A DNA stretch of 6,096 nucleotides from RGIG8767 sp964531805 (lineage in GTDB: Bacteria; Bacillota; Clostridia; Lachnospirales; Lachnospiraceae): NCBI GenBank assembly GCA_964531805.1, contig CAZHGE010000119.1, positions 1 to 6,096 on the forward strand, read 5' to 3'. Positions 1-6,046 of the stretch are shown here, one piece after another. A program made the position numbers and the translations under genes. The notes beneath the pieces were generated by a model that saw only the letters and a list, made by a program, of their open reading frames with translations, was not told the DNA's origin and searched no databases. The first letter of the stretch is position 1. Every line of letters begins with the position of its first letter.

Positions 1-16
1 TTCACGGAATAGAAAA

Positions 17-36
17 GCCCGACCGGTCAGGTCGGG
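17..36 (-). terminator. Rho-independent terminator of the mannan operon
   Basis: Read leftward, CCCGACC pairs perfectly with GGTCGGG (18-24 with 30-36) around a 5-base loop, and is followed by CTTTTCT. It lies about 35 bases past the GH130 stop codon. Read rightward the same stem is followed by ACTTTG, so it could act weakly in both directions. Confidence 0.8.
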
Positions 37-53
37 ACTTTGTCTACAGTCTG

Positions 54-79
54 AGAAGATAGGCCGGGGCCTATCTTCT
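54..79. repeat. Perfect 12-bp inverted repeat over the GH130 stop codon
   Basis: AGAAGATAGGCC (54-65) is exactly repeated in inverse (68-79) with only GG between. It covers the last two sense codons and the TAG stop of the GH130 gene. No T-run follows it directly, so it is not itself a classical terminator; a terminator lies 18 bases further on. Confidence 0.85.
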
Positions 80-1093
80 TCCTATTTCAGTATCCTCTGA
101 AGTTAAAACACTATGCTCTTTGATGTAGTCGATAATATCATCTAATTTCGTAAAGGCAAGACCTACATAACTGTCCGCAGCACCATAATAAATGGCGATT
201 CTTCCGGTAGCAGAATCATGGATGGTCGCACATGGGAAGCATACATTAGGAACAAAGCCTTGTTCTTCGTACCACTTTTCCGGTGTTAATAAGAAGTTTT
301 CGCAGCGGTATTTTACAATAGAAGGATTGTCAATGTCTAAAATGGCACCGCCAATAGAATAAACATATCCGTTACATGTATTCACTACGCCATGATAGAA
401 CAGCAGCCAGCCTTCCGAGGTTTCAATAGGAGCAGCACCGCTTCCGATTTTAAGGGATTCCCACCATTCACTTCCCTTTGACATTACATGGCGGTGTTTT
501 CCCCAGTAAACCATATCAGGGCTTTCGCTTAAGAAAATGTCACCGAAAGGAGTATGACCATCATCGGATGGTCGGGACAGCATAACGTAATTACCATTTA
601 TTTTACGAGGAAATAGAACGGCATTACGGTTATGTGGAAGAAATGGATTTTCTAACCGCTCAAATTTTTTGAAATCCTGTGTTTTTGCAATTCCAATGGA
701 AGGGCCATAAAAGTCCTGACACCAAATGATATAGTAAGTGTCCTCTACTTTTACAAGGCGTGGATCATAGGCATATCTTGGCATAAAGGGTTCACCGTTT
801 TCATCTACAAAAGGAATCTTTTCTTCACAGAATTCCCAGTTAAGAGCATCCTTGCTTTTTCCTAAATAGATATGGGGGATTCCGTTGACCTGTTCTCCAC
901 GGAATACACCGATAAAACCATCTTCATAAGGCATAACAGCACTGTTAAAGATTCTGGTAACTCCTTTTACCGGATTGCGGTTGATAACGGGATTTTCACT
1001 ATAACGCCACATTGGGGCATTTATAAGATTTGCAGGTGCATCCTGCCAAGGCATATTGGGAACTTCAGGGCTTAACATTTTATATTTACTCAT
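71..1093 (-). CDS. GH130 beta-1,4-mannooligosaccharide phosphorylase (GH130_2-like)
   Basis: A 340-residue cytoplasmic enzyme with no signal peptide or membrane segment. GH130 enzymes are five-bladed beta-propellers that use inorganic phosphate to split beta-1,4-mannosides, releasing alpha-mannose 1-phosphate. Family marks are visible: IFNSAV at 48-53, VFRGE at 63-67, the YDPR motif with the likely general-acid Asp110, NRNAVLFPRK at 155-164, SRPSDDGHTPFGDI at 173-186, a YHG at 233-235 and IYYGAAD at 301-307. The Arg and His residues in these motifs are the usual phosphate ligands. The length of about 340 fits GH130_2 (chain-length-tolerant mannooligosaccharide phosphorylases, as R. albus RaMP2) better than the roughly 390-residue GH130_1 mannosylglucose phosphorylases. 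It is the last gene of the operon, 74 bases after the mannanase. The start is fixed by an in-frame TAG at 1100-1102, three codons upstream, yet no Shine-Dalgarno sequence precedes it; ATG at 1078 is an alternative and also lacks one. The family is certain; exact substrate preference is inferred. Confidence 0.93.
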   Translation of the reverse strand: MSKYKMLSPEVPNMPWQDAPANLINAPMWRYSENPVINRNPVKGVTRIFNSAVMPYEDGFIGVFRGEQVNGIPHIYLGKSKDALNWEFCEEKIPFVDENGEPFMPRYAYDPRLVKVEDTYYIIWCQDFYGPSIGIAKTQDFKKFERLENPFLPHNRNAVLFPRKINGNYVMLSRPSDDGHTPFGDIFLSESPDMVYWGKHRHVMSKGSEWWESLKIGSGAAPIETSEGWLLFYHGVVNTCNGYVYSIGGAILDIDNPSIVKYRCENFLLTPEKWYEEQGFVPNVCFPCATIHDSATGRIAIYYGAADSYVGLAFTKLDDIIDYIKEHSVLTSEDTEIGRR

Positions 1094-1167
1094 GGGGGAC
1101 TACTTTTTATTATTATTTTAATATATTGATTAAAAAAGCGGACTAGGGTTAGGCATTCAGGTTTGCT
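1094..1167 (-). other. Leader of the GH130 gene lacking a Shine-Dalgarno sequence
   Basis: This 74-base gap between the mannanase stop and the phosphorylase start is mostly A and T. Read leftward it has a weak 7-bp inverted repeat (TTTTAAT/ATTAAAA, 1116-1135), an A-rich tract, an in-frame TAG at 1100-1102, and then CCCCC touching the ATG. There is no AGGAGG-like element within 20 bases of the start, unlike the other four genes of the window. Confidence 0.6.
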
Positions 1168-2103
1168 TTATAAAGTAATGGCATAATCACTTTGATACAT
1201 CGCTTTTACATTGTCTACAGAGTTATATTGTTCACCGATACAGAACTCTTTTGACCAGGTCATATAGTAAGCCCAGGGAATATGGGATTTTTCAAGCATA
1301 TGAATATCGGGCATGTATCCCACTTCCGCAAGAGCCCCCACCTTGTTTGCAGTGGTTTCACGGCAGAGTGCTTCATAATCTGATGCGTAATCAGTTGGTG
1401 CATATTCAGGCAAATAGATATCAACGGAAATTACATCCACATATTCATCACCGGGATAGCCGTCTTTTGTACGGCAGTTCCATACCCATAAAAGATTATT
1501 AAGATGATGGACATGGGTGTAGTGTTCATACATCAGTATGTAAAGTTCTTTTGCAACAGCAGGACCTTTAGCACCCCACCAAAACCATGTGCCGTCAGAT
1601 TCATGGAAAGGTCTCCAGAGAATAGGAATATCGGCATCTTGAAAGCGTTTTAATTCTTCTGCAATAATATCCATATCGTGGAAAAAGGCTTTGCGCTCTG
1701 CGCTGTCGGCTTCTAATATTTTGGATGCATCAAAATCTGTATGTTCCGCATAAAAACTTTTGTCCCTGCCGCCAAGTGGAGAATACCAATGGAAGGACAG
1801 GGTAACGATACCATCGCTTTCTTTTGCCCATTTCAGAGCAGTATCCATCGTACCACGATTATCATAGATTTCATCCAGACATGGTTTGGATGCGTCACCA
1901 TAATTAATATTAGGAGAATAAGCCAGCATTTCAAAACCACGTAATTTAGGAGATTTGCCGGTTAATTCTTCAATATAGGTAATCTCTTCCATAGGATTAG
2001 TCTGGGTATGTTGTCCGGTAATGATTTTTTTGCCGGCAGTTTCATATAAATAATCGAGTAATTCGTGTGCTTTTTGTGTTGCATTTGGGTTTACTGGTTT
2101 CAT
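1168..2103 (-). CDS. Intracellular GH26 beta-mannanase
   Basis: A 311-residue single-domain glycoside hydrolase of family 26 (clan GH-A, TIM barrel), which hydrolyses beta-1,4-mannosidic bonds with retention. The acid/base glutamate is Glu168 in WRPFHE (163-168), followed by the aromatic GTWFWWG stretch at 171-177; the nucleophile is Glu260 in ALAEVG. HWYSP at 105-109, SVDIY at 226-230 and MTW at 281-283 also fit the barrel. There is no signal peptide, sorting motif or carbohydrate-binding module, so it should act in the cytoplasm on imported oligosaccharides rather than on polymeric mannan. The start is taken at the internal Met (KMKPVNPN) because AAGGAGG lies 8 bases before it. The longer reading from 2127 would overlap the epimerase gene and place that ribosome site inside the coding region. 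It begins 13 bases after the epimerase stop, whose TAA overlaps the ribosome site, suggesting translational coupling. Endo- versus exo-action (mannobiose release) cannot be told from sequence. Confidence 0.92.
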   Translation of the reverse strand: MKPVNPNATQKAHELLDYLYETAGKKIITGQHTQTNPMEEITYIEELTGKSPKLRGFEMLAYSPNINYGDASKPCLDEIYDNRGTMDTALKWAKESDGIVTLSFHWYSPLGGRDKSFYAEHTDFDASKILEADSAERKAFFHDMDIIAEELKRFQDADIPILWRPFHESDGTWFWWGAKGPAVAKELYILMYEHYTHVHHLNNLLWVWNCRTKDGYPGDEYVDVISVDIYLPEYAPTDYASDYEALCRETTANKVGALAEVGYMPDIHMLEKSHIPWAYYMTWSKEFCIGEQYNSVDNVKAMYQSDYAITL

Positions 2104-2111
2104 TTTGCTTT

Positions 2112-2118
2112 CCTCCTT
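2112..2118 (-). promoter_or_regulatory. Ribosome site that sets the GH26 start
   Basis: AAGGAGG read leftward, 8 bases before the ATG at 2103 and overlapping the TAA stop of the epimerase gene (2117-2119). It decides the shorter GH26 start and suggests that terminating ribosomes re-initiate here. Confidence 0.85.
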
Positions 2119-3289
2119 AACTGGCAAGGCGCTGCATCATTTCGATGCACATACGCCCATTATGATATGGGCATTTCCAAGCATGCGCCATTCCTTTTTC
2201 ATTATCAATTGTATCATCTGGACGAATACTTTCAAACCATTCGCCGCTTTTTTTATCCACCATTTTTTCGAGAATGAACGAAAAGATATTTTCCGCAGCG
2301 GATAAATATTCTGTGGTCTCTGGATGTTTTTGATAAGCGTTGTAAAATCCAACTACGGATTCTGCCTGTACCCACCAGATTTTCTGCTGGTCAGTGGTAT
2401 TGTTTTCTTTTTCGTTAAACAATCCGTGATTCTCAAAATCGTAGGCTGAATTGTAAACTGCAGTAGTAAGGGTATCGGTTATCTGTGTCAGCATTTGTTG
2501 ATAGGATTTGTCACTGATAATCTCACAGGTCCGGTCCATAAGCCAGGCGGTTTCTATATCGTGGCCAAAAGAAGTCAAATTAATTAAGGAGTGATAGTCG
2601 TTGTCAAAAAAGACATCGCATCGCTGACGCACCGGATTGTATATTTTGTCTTTAAACAAATCTAAAATTTGATAAATCGATTTTTCAACACCGGGTGAAG
2701 CATCTACACGATACAATTCAGTGTACGCTTCCATTACGTGAAGAAGTGTATTCATCGTCCGGTCTGCAATTACACCGTTTTCAGATAACTTGTCGTTTTC
2801 AATTGGTTTGAAGTCATGTGTGAAAGCTTCTAAATATCCATTTTTATCCTTGCATTTTTCTTCAATAATATTAAAGATAGAATATGCCAAATCCAAGGCG
2901 GTTTGATTTTGGCTGACTTCATAATAGGATGAAAGAGCATAAATGGCAAAAGCCTGGTTGTAGGTATGTTTTGTAGTATCTAAAGGAATGCCGTCATAGG
3001 CAACGGACCAGTATACACCTTTGTATTCTACATCATAGCAGTGCTCACATAAGAAGTGAAAAGCATGATCTGCTTTTTCTAATAACACAGGGTCTTTTAA
3101 CAAACGGTATGCGTTAGAATAAAACCAAAGAATGCGGTTGTTTAAAATGACACCTTTTGAACTGTTTTCAATAATTTGCAAGTTTTTATCAACCGTGCCG
3201 TAAAATCCACCGTTTTTTGTATCTTCTAAGTTATTCCAAAATGGAATCAGGCTTTCGGTCAGGTGCTGCTTGAAATGTTCTCTGTACAT
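2117..3289 (-). CDS. Cellobiose/mannobiose 2-epimerase (AGE superfamily)
   Basis: A 390-residue cytoplasmic (alpha/alpha)6-barrel epimerase that interconverts the reducing-end glucose and mannose of beta-1,4 disaccharides. In mannan pathways the useful reaction is mannobiose to mannosyl-glucose. It closely resembles the R. albus cellobiose 2-epimerase as I recall it (389 residues), and the catalytic set aligns almost position for position: Arg52 (NNRILWFYSNAY), His184 (TLLHVMEAYTELY), His243, Glu246 and Trp249 (FGHDIETAWLMDR), the tandem Trp305-306 with Glu310 (WWVQAE), and His376 in the C-terminal WKCPYHNGRM. The start is the Met after a good AAGGAG with 6-base spacing; an upstream in-frame ATG at 3352 would add 21 basic residues absent from the family. 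It is the first gene of the leftward operon, transcribed away from the AraC regulator. A role on mannobiose rather than cellobiose is inferred from the mannanase and phosphorylase that follow. Confidence 0.94.
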   Translation of the reverse strand: MYREHFKQHLTESLIPFWNNLEDTKNGGFYGTVDKNLQIIENSSKGVILNNRILWFYSNAYRLLKDPVLLEKADHAFHFLCEHCYDVEYKGVYWSVAYDGIPLDTTKHTYNQAFAIYALSSYYEVSQNQTALDLAYSIFNIIEEKCKDKNGYLEAFTHDFKPIENDKLSENGVIADRTMNTLLHVMEAYTELYRVDASPGVEKSIYQILDLFKDKIYNPVRQRCDVFFDNDYHSLINLTSFGHDIETAWLMDRTCEIISDKSYQQMLTQITDTLTTAVYNSAYDFENHGLFNEKENNTTDQQKIWWVQAESVVGFYNAYQKHPETTEYLSAAENIFSFILEKMVDKKSGEWFESIRPDDTIDNEKGMAHAWKCPYHNGRMCIEMMQRLAS

Positions 3290-3295
3290 GGCAAT

Positions 3296-3301
3296 CTCCT
3301 T
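3296..3301 (-). promoter_or_regulatory. Ribosome site that sets the epimerase start
   Basis: AAGGAG read leftward with 6-base spacing to the ATG at 3289. The upstream in-frame ATG at 3352 has no such site. Confidence 0.85.
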
Positions 3302-3314
3302 ATTTTTTATAATC

Positions 3315-3389
3315 TTTTTGAGGCTGTTGATGGAAAAAAGATGTATGCGCAACTTTCAACTGCCTGAGGTTATCATATTTTTTTGAGGC
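3315..3389. repeat. Direct repeat pair TTTTTGAGGC, candidate operators
   Basis: TTTTTGAGGC occurs at 3315-3324 and 3380-3389, 65 bases apart (about six helical turns) in the same orientation. Both copies lie in the divergent control region: one inside the candidate operon promoter, the other in the transcribed leader. AraC-type proteins commonly bind spaced direct half-sites; assignment to the neighbouring regulator is inference. Confidence 0.45.
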
Positions 3390-3400
3390 GTGGTTTTCTA
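3372..3400 (-). promoter_or_regulatory. Candidate promoter of the mannan operon
   Basis: Read leftward, TAGAAA (3400-3395) and TATGAT (3377-3372) are 17 bases apart, matching sigma-70 boxes at 4/6 and 5/6 positions. This would give a leader of about 75 bases before the epimerase ATG. The weak -35 box fits a promoter that needs an activator. One copy of the TTTTTGAGGC repeat lies within the spacer. Confidence 0.45.
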
Positions 3401-3437
3401 TTACAAGAGGGGATAAAAATTGTACAAATATATTTTC

Positions 3438-3461
3438 TTGAAATGTAGACGGGTGTATAAT
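3438..3461 (+). promoter_or_regulatory. Promoter region of the AraC regulator gene
   Basis: A perfect TATAAT (3456-3461) lies 26 bases before the regulator ATG. The nearest -35-like TTGAAA (3438-3443) is only 12 bases from it, too close for standard sigma-70 contact. A weak TTTTCT at 3433-3438 would give 17 bases. A TTGTACAA palindrome lies just upstream at 3420-3427. Confidence 0.5.
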
Positions 3462-3476
3462 CAGAAAAAAACGTAT

Positions 3477-3481
3477 GGGAG
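3477..3481 (+). promoter_or_regulatory. Ribosome site of the AraC regulator
   Basis: GGGAG, 6 bases before the ATG at 3488; supports the chosen start. Confidence 0.7.
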
Positions 3482-3487
3482 TGCGGT

Positions 3488-4342
3488 ATGGATTTATTTG
3501 AATTTATTGATGTGCTCAATCAGCCATATGATATTTTTACAACTACGATGGCAGGGGCGCCTATGCACTGGCATTATTATTGTGAAATCTTATATGTGAT
3601 GGAAGGCTCTTTAAAGATTATTTCCGATAAGAAGACTGAAGTAATCAGAAAGGGAGAGATGACATTTATTTATCCGCTGCAGTTTCATAAGGTCAGGATT
3701 GCAGATGAGCATACGGAATATGCGGTGATTAAATTTGACATTCAGGCGCTTCATATTCCGCAGGTATATGCGTCCCAGTTAAGACGCTATTTTACTCGAC
3801 CGATTGAAAAAGAAACAATCTGCTCTTGTTTTAGGTGTGATGAGATGGAATTGGAAGGAACAGATTTTTTGATTCGTAATGTTGTGAGAGAGTTTGAGAA
3901 AAAAGAGCCTCTTCATTATCTACAGATACAGTCATATTTATGTACCTTGTTAGTAGGCGTTATGCGGACACTTCAAAAACGGCATCAGGTTCCTTCAAAT
4001 GAAGTAGATAGCCAGCCATTCTTTTTTGAAATTCTAGAATATATTGATGCGCATGCCAGTGAGCCTTTATCGGTGGAAAGGCTGGCGGATATGTGCCATA
4101 TGAGTTATTCCTATTTTGCCAGAAAATTCCACGAGACCTATGGAAGGTCCTGCAAGGATTATATCAATTATATCCGGGTGCTGCGTGCACAGGAGTTTTT
4201 GCTCAATACGGATTATAATCTTGATTATATTGCACAGGAAACGGGATTTTACGATTCCAGCCATTTTATCCGTACTTATAAAAAGATAAAAGGGGTAACT
4301 CCCAAACAGGAGCGGATTCATTTGAAAAAACAGAATGAATAA
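3488..4342 (+). CDS. AraC-family transcriptional regulator, cupin sensor type
   Basis: A 284-residue DNA-binding regulator. Residues about 15-90 form a cupin-like sugar-sensing domain with a HWHYYCEILYVMEG core (His27, His29, Glu33) and His67 in the second cupin motif. The C-terminal ~100 residues hold the two AraC helix-turn-helix units: LSVERLADMCHMSYSYFARKF at 194-214, and the second at about 244-272, ending in the family signature with GF, SSHF, KK and GVTP. A GGGAG ribosome site sits 6 bases before the ATG. It is divergent from the mannan operon, the usual place for a local activator, so it probably responds to a manno-oligosaccharide and switches on the leftward operon. It might also act on the downstream transporter gene, whose promoter shares a block with its own. 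The ligand is not readable from the sequence. No clear intrinsic terminator follows, so some read-through into the next gene is possible. Confidence 0.93.
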   Translation: MDLFEFIDVLNQPYDIFTTTMAGAPMHWHYYCEILYVMEGSLKIISDKKTEVIRKGEMTFIYPLQFHKVRIADEHTEYAVIKFDIQALHIPQVYASQLRRYFTRPIEKETICSCFRCDEMELEGTDFLIRNVVREFEKKEPLHYLQIQSYLCTLLVGVMRTLQKRHQVPSNEVDSQPFFFEILEYIDAHASEPLSVERLADMCHMSYSYFARKFHETYGRSCKDYINYIRVLRAQEFLLNTDYNLDYIAQETGFYDSSHFIRTYKKIKGVTPKQERIHLKKQNE

Positions 4343-4351
4343 GTGATGTGG

Positions 4352-4401
4352 TTTGGCATATAATGCCCAAAATTGGACTTGGAAAAATACATTATTTCCA
4401 A
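4352..4401. repeat. Two small inverted repeats after the regulator gene
   Basis: GGCAT/ATGCC (4355-4359 with 4363-4367, extended by TTT/AAA across one bulged C) is followed by TTGGAAA/TTTCCAA (4379-4385 with 4395-4401). Neither has a proper T-run after it, so they could at most be a weak terminator for the regulator transcript, or protein-binding sites upstream of the transporter promoter. Confidence 0.35.
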
Positions 4402-4410
4402 CCTTTTATC

Positions 4411-4439
4411 TTGAAACAAGAATTTACGGGGTGTATAAT
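4411..4439 (+). promoter_or_regulatory. Strong sigma-70 promoter of the OFA transporter
   Basis: TTGAAA (4411-4416) and TATAAT (4434-4439) with an exact 17-base spacer. Transcription should begin near 4446, leaving an untranslated leader of roughly 78 bases. The bases just before the -10 box match those before the regulator's -10 box. Confidence 0.8.
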
Positions 4440-4524
4440 ATGGTGTGTTTGGGCTCTTATGAGGGTATCTTATGCAATGAGAGAGCACAGATAAATAAAA
4501 AATAAGACAAAGGATGTAAAAGCT

Positions 4525-5874
4525 ATGAGTGAAAATGTTAAGAAATCCGGCGGCTGGCGTACAAACAAATGGGTTCGTGCAGCAATCCCGGCTCTGCTGC
4601 TTCATTGCAGTATCGGTACTGTTTATTGTTGGTCTATTTTCAGCCAGGAAATCGCAGATTATATTGGATTTTCTAAGGGCGCTACAGAATGGGCATTCAG
4701 TTTTGCAATTTTCTTCTTAGGAATGTCAGCAGCATTCTTAGGTAACGTTGTAGAAAAGGATATCCATAAATCTTCCCTGATTGCTACGATCTGTTTTGCA
4801 ACAGGTATGGCTGGTACAGGTTTCTTTATTTGGTACGGCGGACAGAATCCGGGAAATATTCTTGCGTTAATCGGTATTTACATATGTTATGGTCTGATCA
4901 TGGGTATTGGTCTTGGTACAGGTTATCTTTCTCCTGTTAAGACACTCATGCTCTGGTTCCAGGATAGAAAAGGTCTTGCAACTGGTCTTGCAGTCGCAGG
5001 ATTCGGTGCAGCGAAAGCAATCGCAAGCCCTATCATGCAGGCTATGCTTGCAAACCTTGGTGAAGGCGGCATCTACAAGATGTTCATTATCCTTGCTTGT
5101 GTTTACTTTGTAATGATGTTTGTTGGACATTTATTATTAAAGAAACCAGACGGATGGCATGAGCCTGCTAAGGAAGAAAAAGGACCAGGCATCATGGATG
5201 CAATCAAGACAAAACCAATCGGAAACTACATTGGTATTTGGTTAATGTTCTATATCAACATTACTTGTGGTCTTGCTTTAATCTCTCAGGAAAAAATGAT
5301 GGTTAAATGTCTTGGCCTTGCCGGTATGGTAGGTATTATTTCTACTGTATCTGCTATCTTCAATGCAGGCGGACGTCTTGGTTTCTCTGCTTGGGCTGAT
5401 ACTATGAAAGATAGAAATACTATTTACAAATTAATCTTCATTATTTCTATCGTATTAACAGGGGCTGTAATTTTAACAGGCGGTATCGAGAATGGTGCAG
5501 GCAACCCTGTACTCATCGTATTAGTACTTGCTTTGATCTTCATGGTTAACGCAGGATACGGCGGTGGTTTCTCTAACGTACCTACACTGTTATCTGACCA
5601 TTACGGAATGGGTAACATCAGTGCAATCCACGGTATTACATTATCCGCATGGGCATTTGCTGGTCTTACAGGTAACCAGATGGCATCTTGGATTGTAAGC
5701 CACTTCGGTACAGAAATCGAAGTAGATGGTAACATGGTTAACCCTACAGGATATCAGACAGTATTATATGTAACAATTGCTCTTTACATTGTTGCATTAA
5801 TCTTAAGCCTTGTACTTGTAAAACCTACAGACAAAGCTTTAGAAGCAAAAGAAGCTAAGAAGGCAACGAAGTAA
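4525..5874 (+). CDS. OFA-family major facilitator (oxalate/formate antiporter-like)
   Basis: A 449-residue membrane carrier with about 12 predicted helices in two halves joined by a charged loop near residues 205-230, and a lysine-rich C-terminal tail. OFA-family marks: LHCSIGTVYCWSIFS (26-40) in helix 1, GLGTGYLSPVKTLMLWF followed by the DRKGLATG loop (129-154), GFGAAKAIASP (159-169), and GGRLGFSAWAD (282-292) in helix 8. Known family members carry oxalate/formate or other small monocarboxylates. Arg284 probably matches the substrate-binding Arg272 of OxlT, but the helix-11 stretch (AIHGITLSAWAFAGLTG, 367-383) shows Trp where OxlT is thought to have Lys355, so oxalate is unlikely to be the substrate. 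That alignment is by eye. The gene has its own consensus promoter, an AAAGGA ribosome site about 10 bases before ATG and its own terminator, so it is a separate unit. Codons look like those of a well-expressed gene (many GGT, CTT and GTA). A role in mannan use is unproven. Confidence 0.88.
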   Translation: MSENVKKSGGWRTNKWVRAAIPALLLHCSIGTVYCWSIFSQEIADYIGFSKGATEWAFSFAIFFLGMSAAFLGNVVEKDIHKSSLIATICFATGMAGTGFFIWYGGQNPGNILALIGIYICYGLIMGIGLGTGYLSPVKTLMLWFQDRKGLATGLAVAGFGAAKAIASPIMQAMLANLGEGGIYKMFIILACVYFVMMFVGHLLLKKPDGWHEPAKEEKGPGIMDAIKTKPIGNYIGIWLMFYINITCGLALISQEKMMVKCLGLAGMVGIISTVSAIFNAGGRLGFSAWADTMKDRNTIYKLIFIISIVLTGAVILTGGIENGAGNPVLIVLVLALIFMVNAGYGGGFSNVPTLLSDHYGMGNISAIHGITLSAWAFAGLTGNQMASWIVSHFGTEIEVDGNMVNPTGYQTVLYVTIALYIVALILSLVLVKPTDKALEAKEAKKATK

Positions 5875-5884
5875 ACTTCGTCGC
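5863..5884. repeat. Inverted repeat across the transporter stop codon
   Basis: ACGAAGT and ACTTCGT (5866-5872 with 5875-5881) pair perfectly around AA. One mismatch further out, GC/GC extends the arms to 10 bases. The TAA stop (5872-5874) lies at the tip. A terminator follows 18 bases later. Confidence 0.7.
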
Positions 5885-5902
5885 AAATAAATAAGAAATA
5901 TG

Positions 5903-5943
5903 CACCGCAGTTTGGGTTATGAATCTGGACTGCGGTGTTTTTT
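5903..5943 (+). terminator. Rho-independent terminator of the OFA transporter gene
   Basis: A perfect 9-bp GC-rich stem, CACCGCAGT (5903-5911) with ACTGCGGTG (5929-5937), is followed at once by six T residues (5938-5943). The loop is 17 bases long and can close further with G-U pairs. Confidence 0.92.
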
Positions 5944-5967
5944 AGATGGACTGTGTGTTATGTTAAC

Positions 5968-6010
5968 TAATGGGGTATATATAGAAAAATAAGTCTCCTA
6001 TACCCCGTTA
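5968..6010. repeat. 12-bp inverted repeat with GGGGTATA arms
   Basis: TAATGGGGTATA (5968-5979) pairs with TATACCCCGTTA (5999-6010), with one G-T wobble and a 19-base loop. No T-run follows on either strand and it is separate from the transporter terminator. Candidates are an interspersed palindromic repeat or a leftover of a mobile element. Confidence 0.6.
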
Positions 6011-6046
6011 TGCCTATGAAATTCAAGAAAAAAGTGGGAAATGCAC

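Noticed and set aside
1116..1135. TTTTAAT/ATTAAAA inverted repeat before the GH130 gene as a terminator
   Set aside because: Stem is all A-T and too weak; the T-run lies before it rather than after.
2104..2127. Longer GH26 reading starting at ATG 2127
   Set aside because: It overlaps the epimerase end and would bury the AAGGAGG inside the coding region; the internal Met is properly spaced.
3290..3352. Longer epimerase reading starting at ATG 3352
   Set aside because: It adds 21 residues absent from the family and has no ribosome site, while the internal start has AAGGAG at 6 bases.
3290..3487. Catabolite-repression (cre) site in the divergent region
   Set aside because: No stretch fits the TGNAANCGNTNNCA pattern well on either strand.
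4318..4605. Leftward frame across the regulator-transporter gap
   Set aside because: It overlaps the ends of two well-supported genes and a strong rightward promoter, and shows no family motif.
4867..5130. Overlapping frames on both strands inside the transporter gene
   Set aside because: They lie within a clearly conserved membrane protein and have no recognisable domains; shadows of the real gene.
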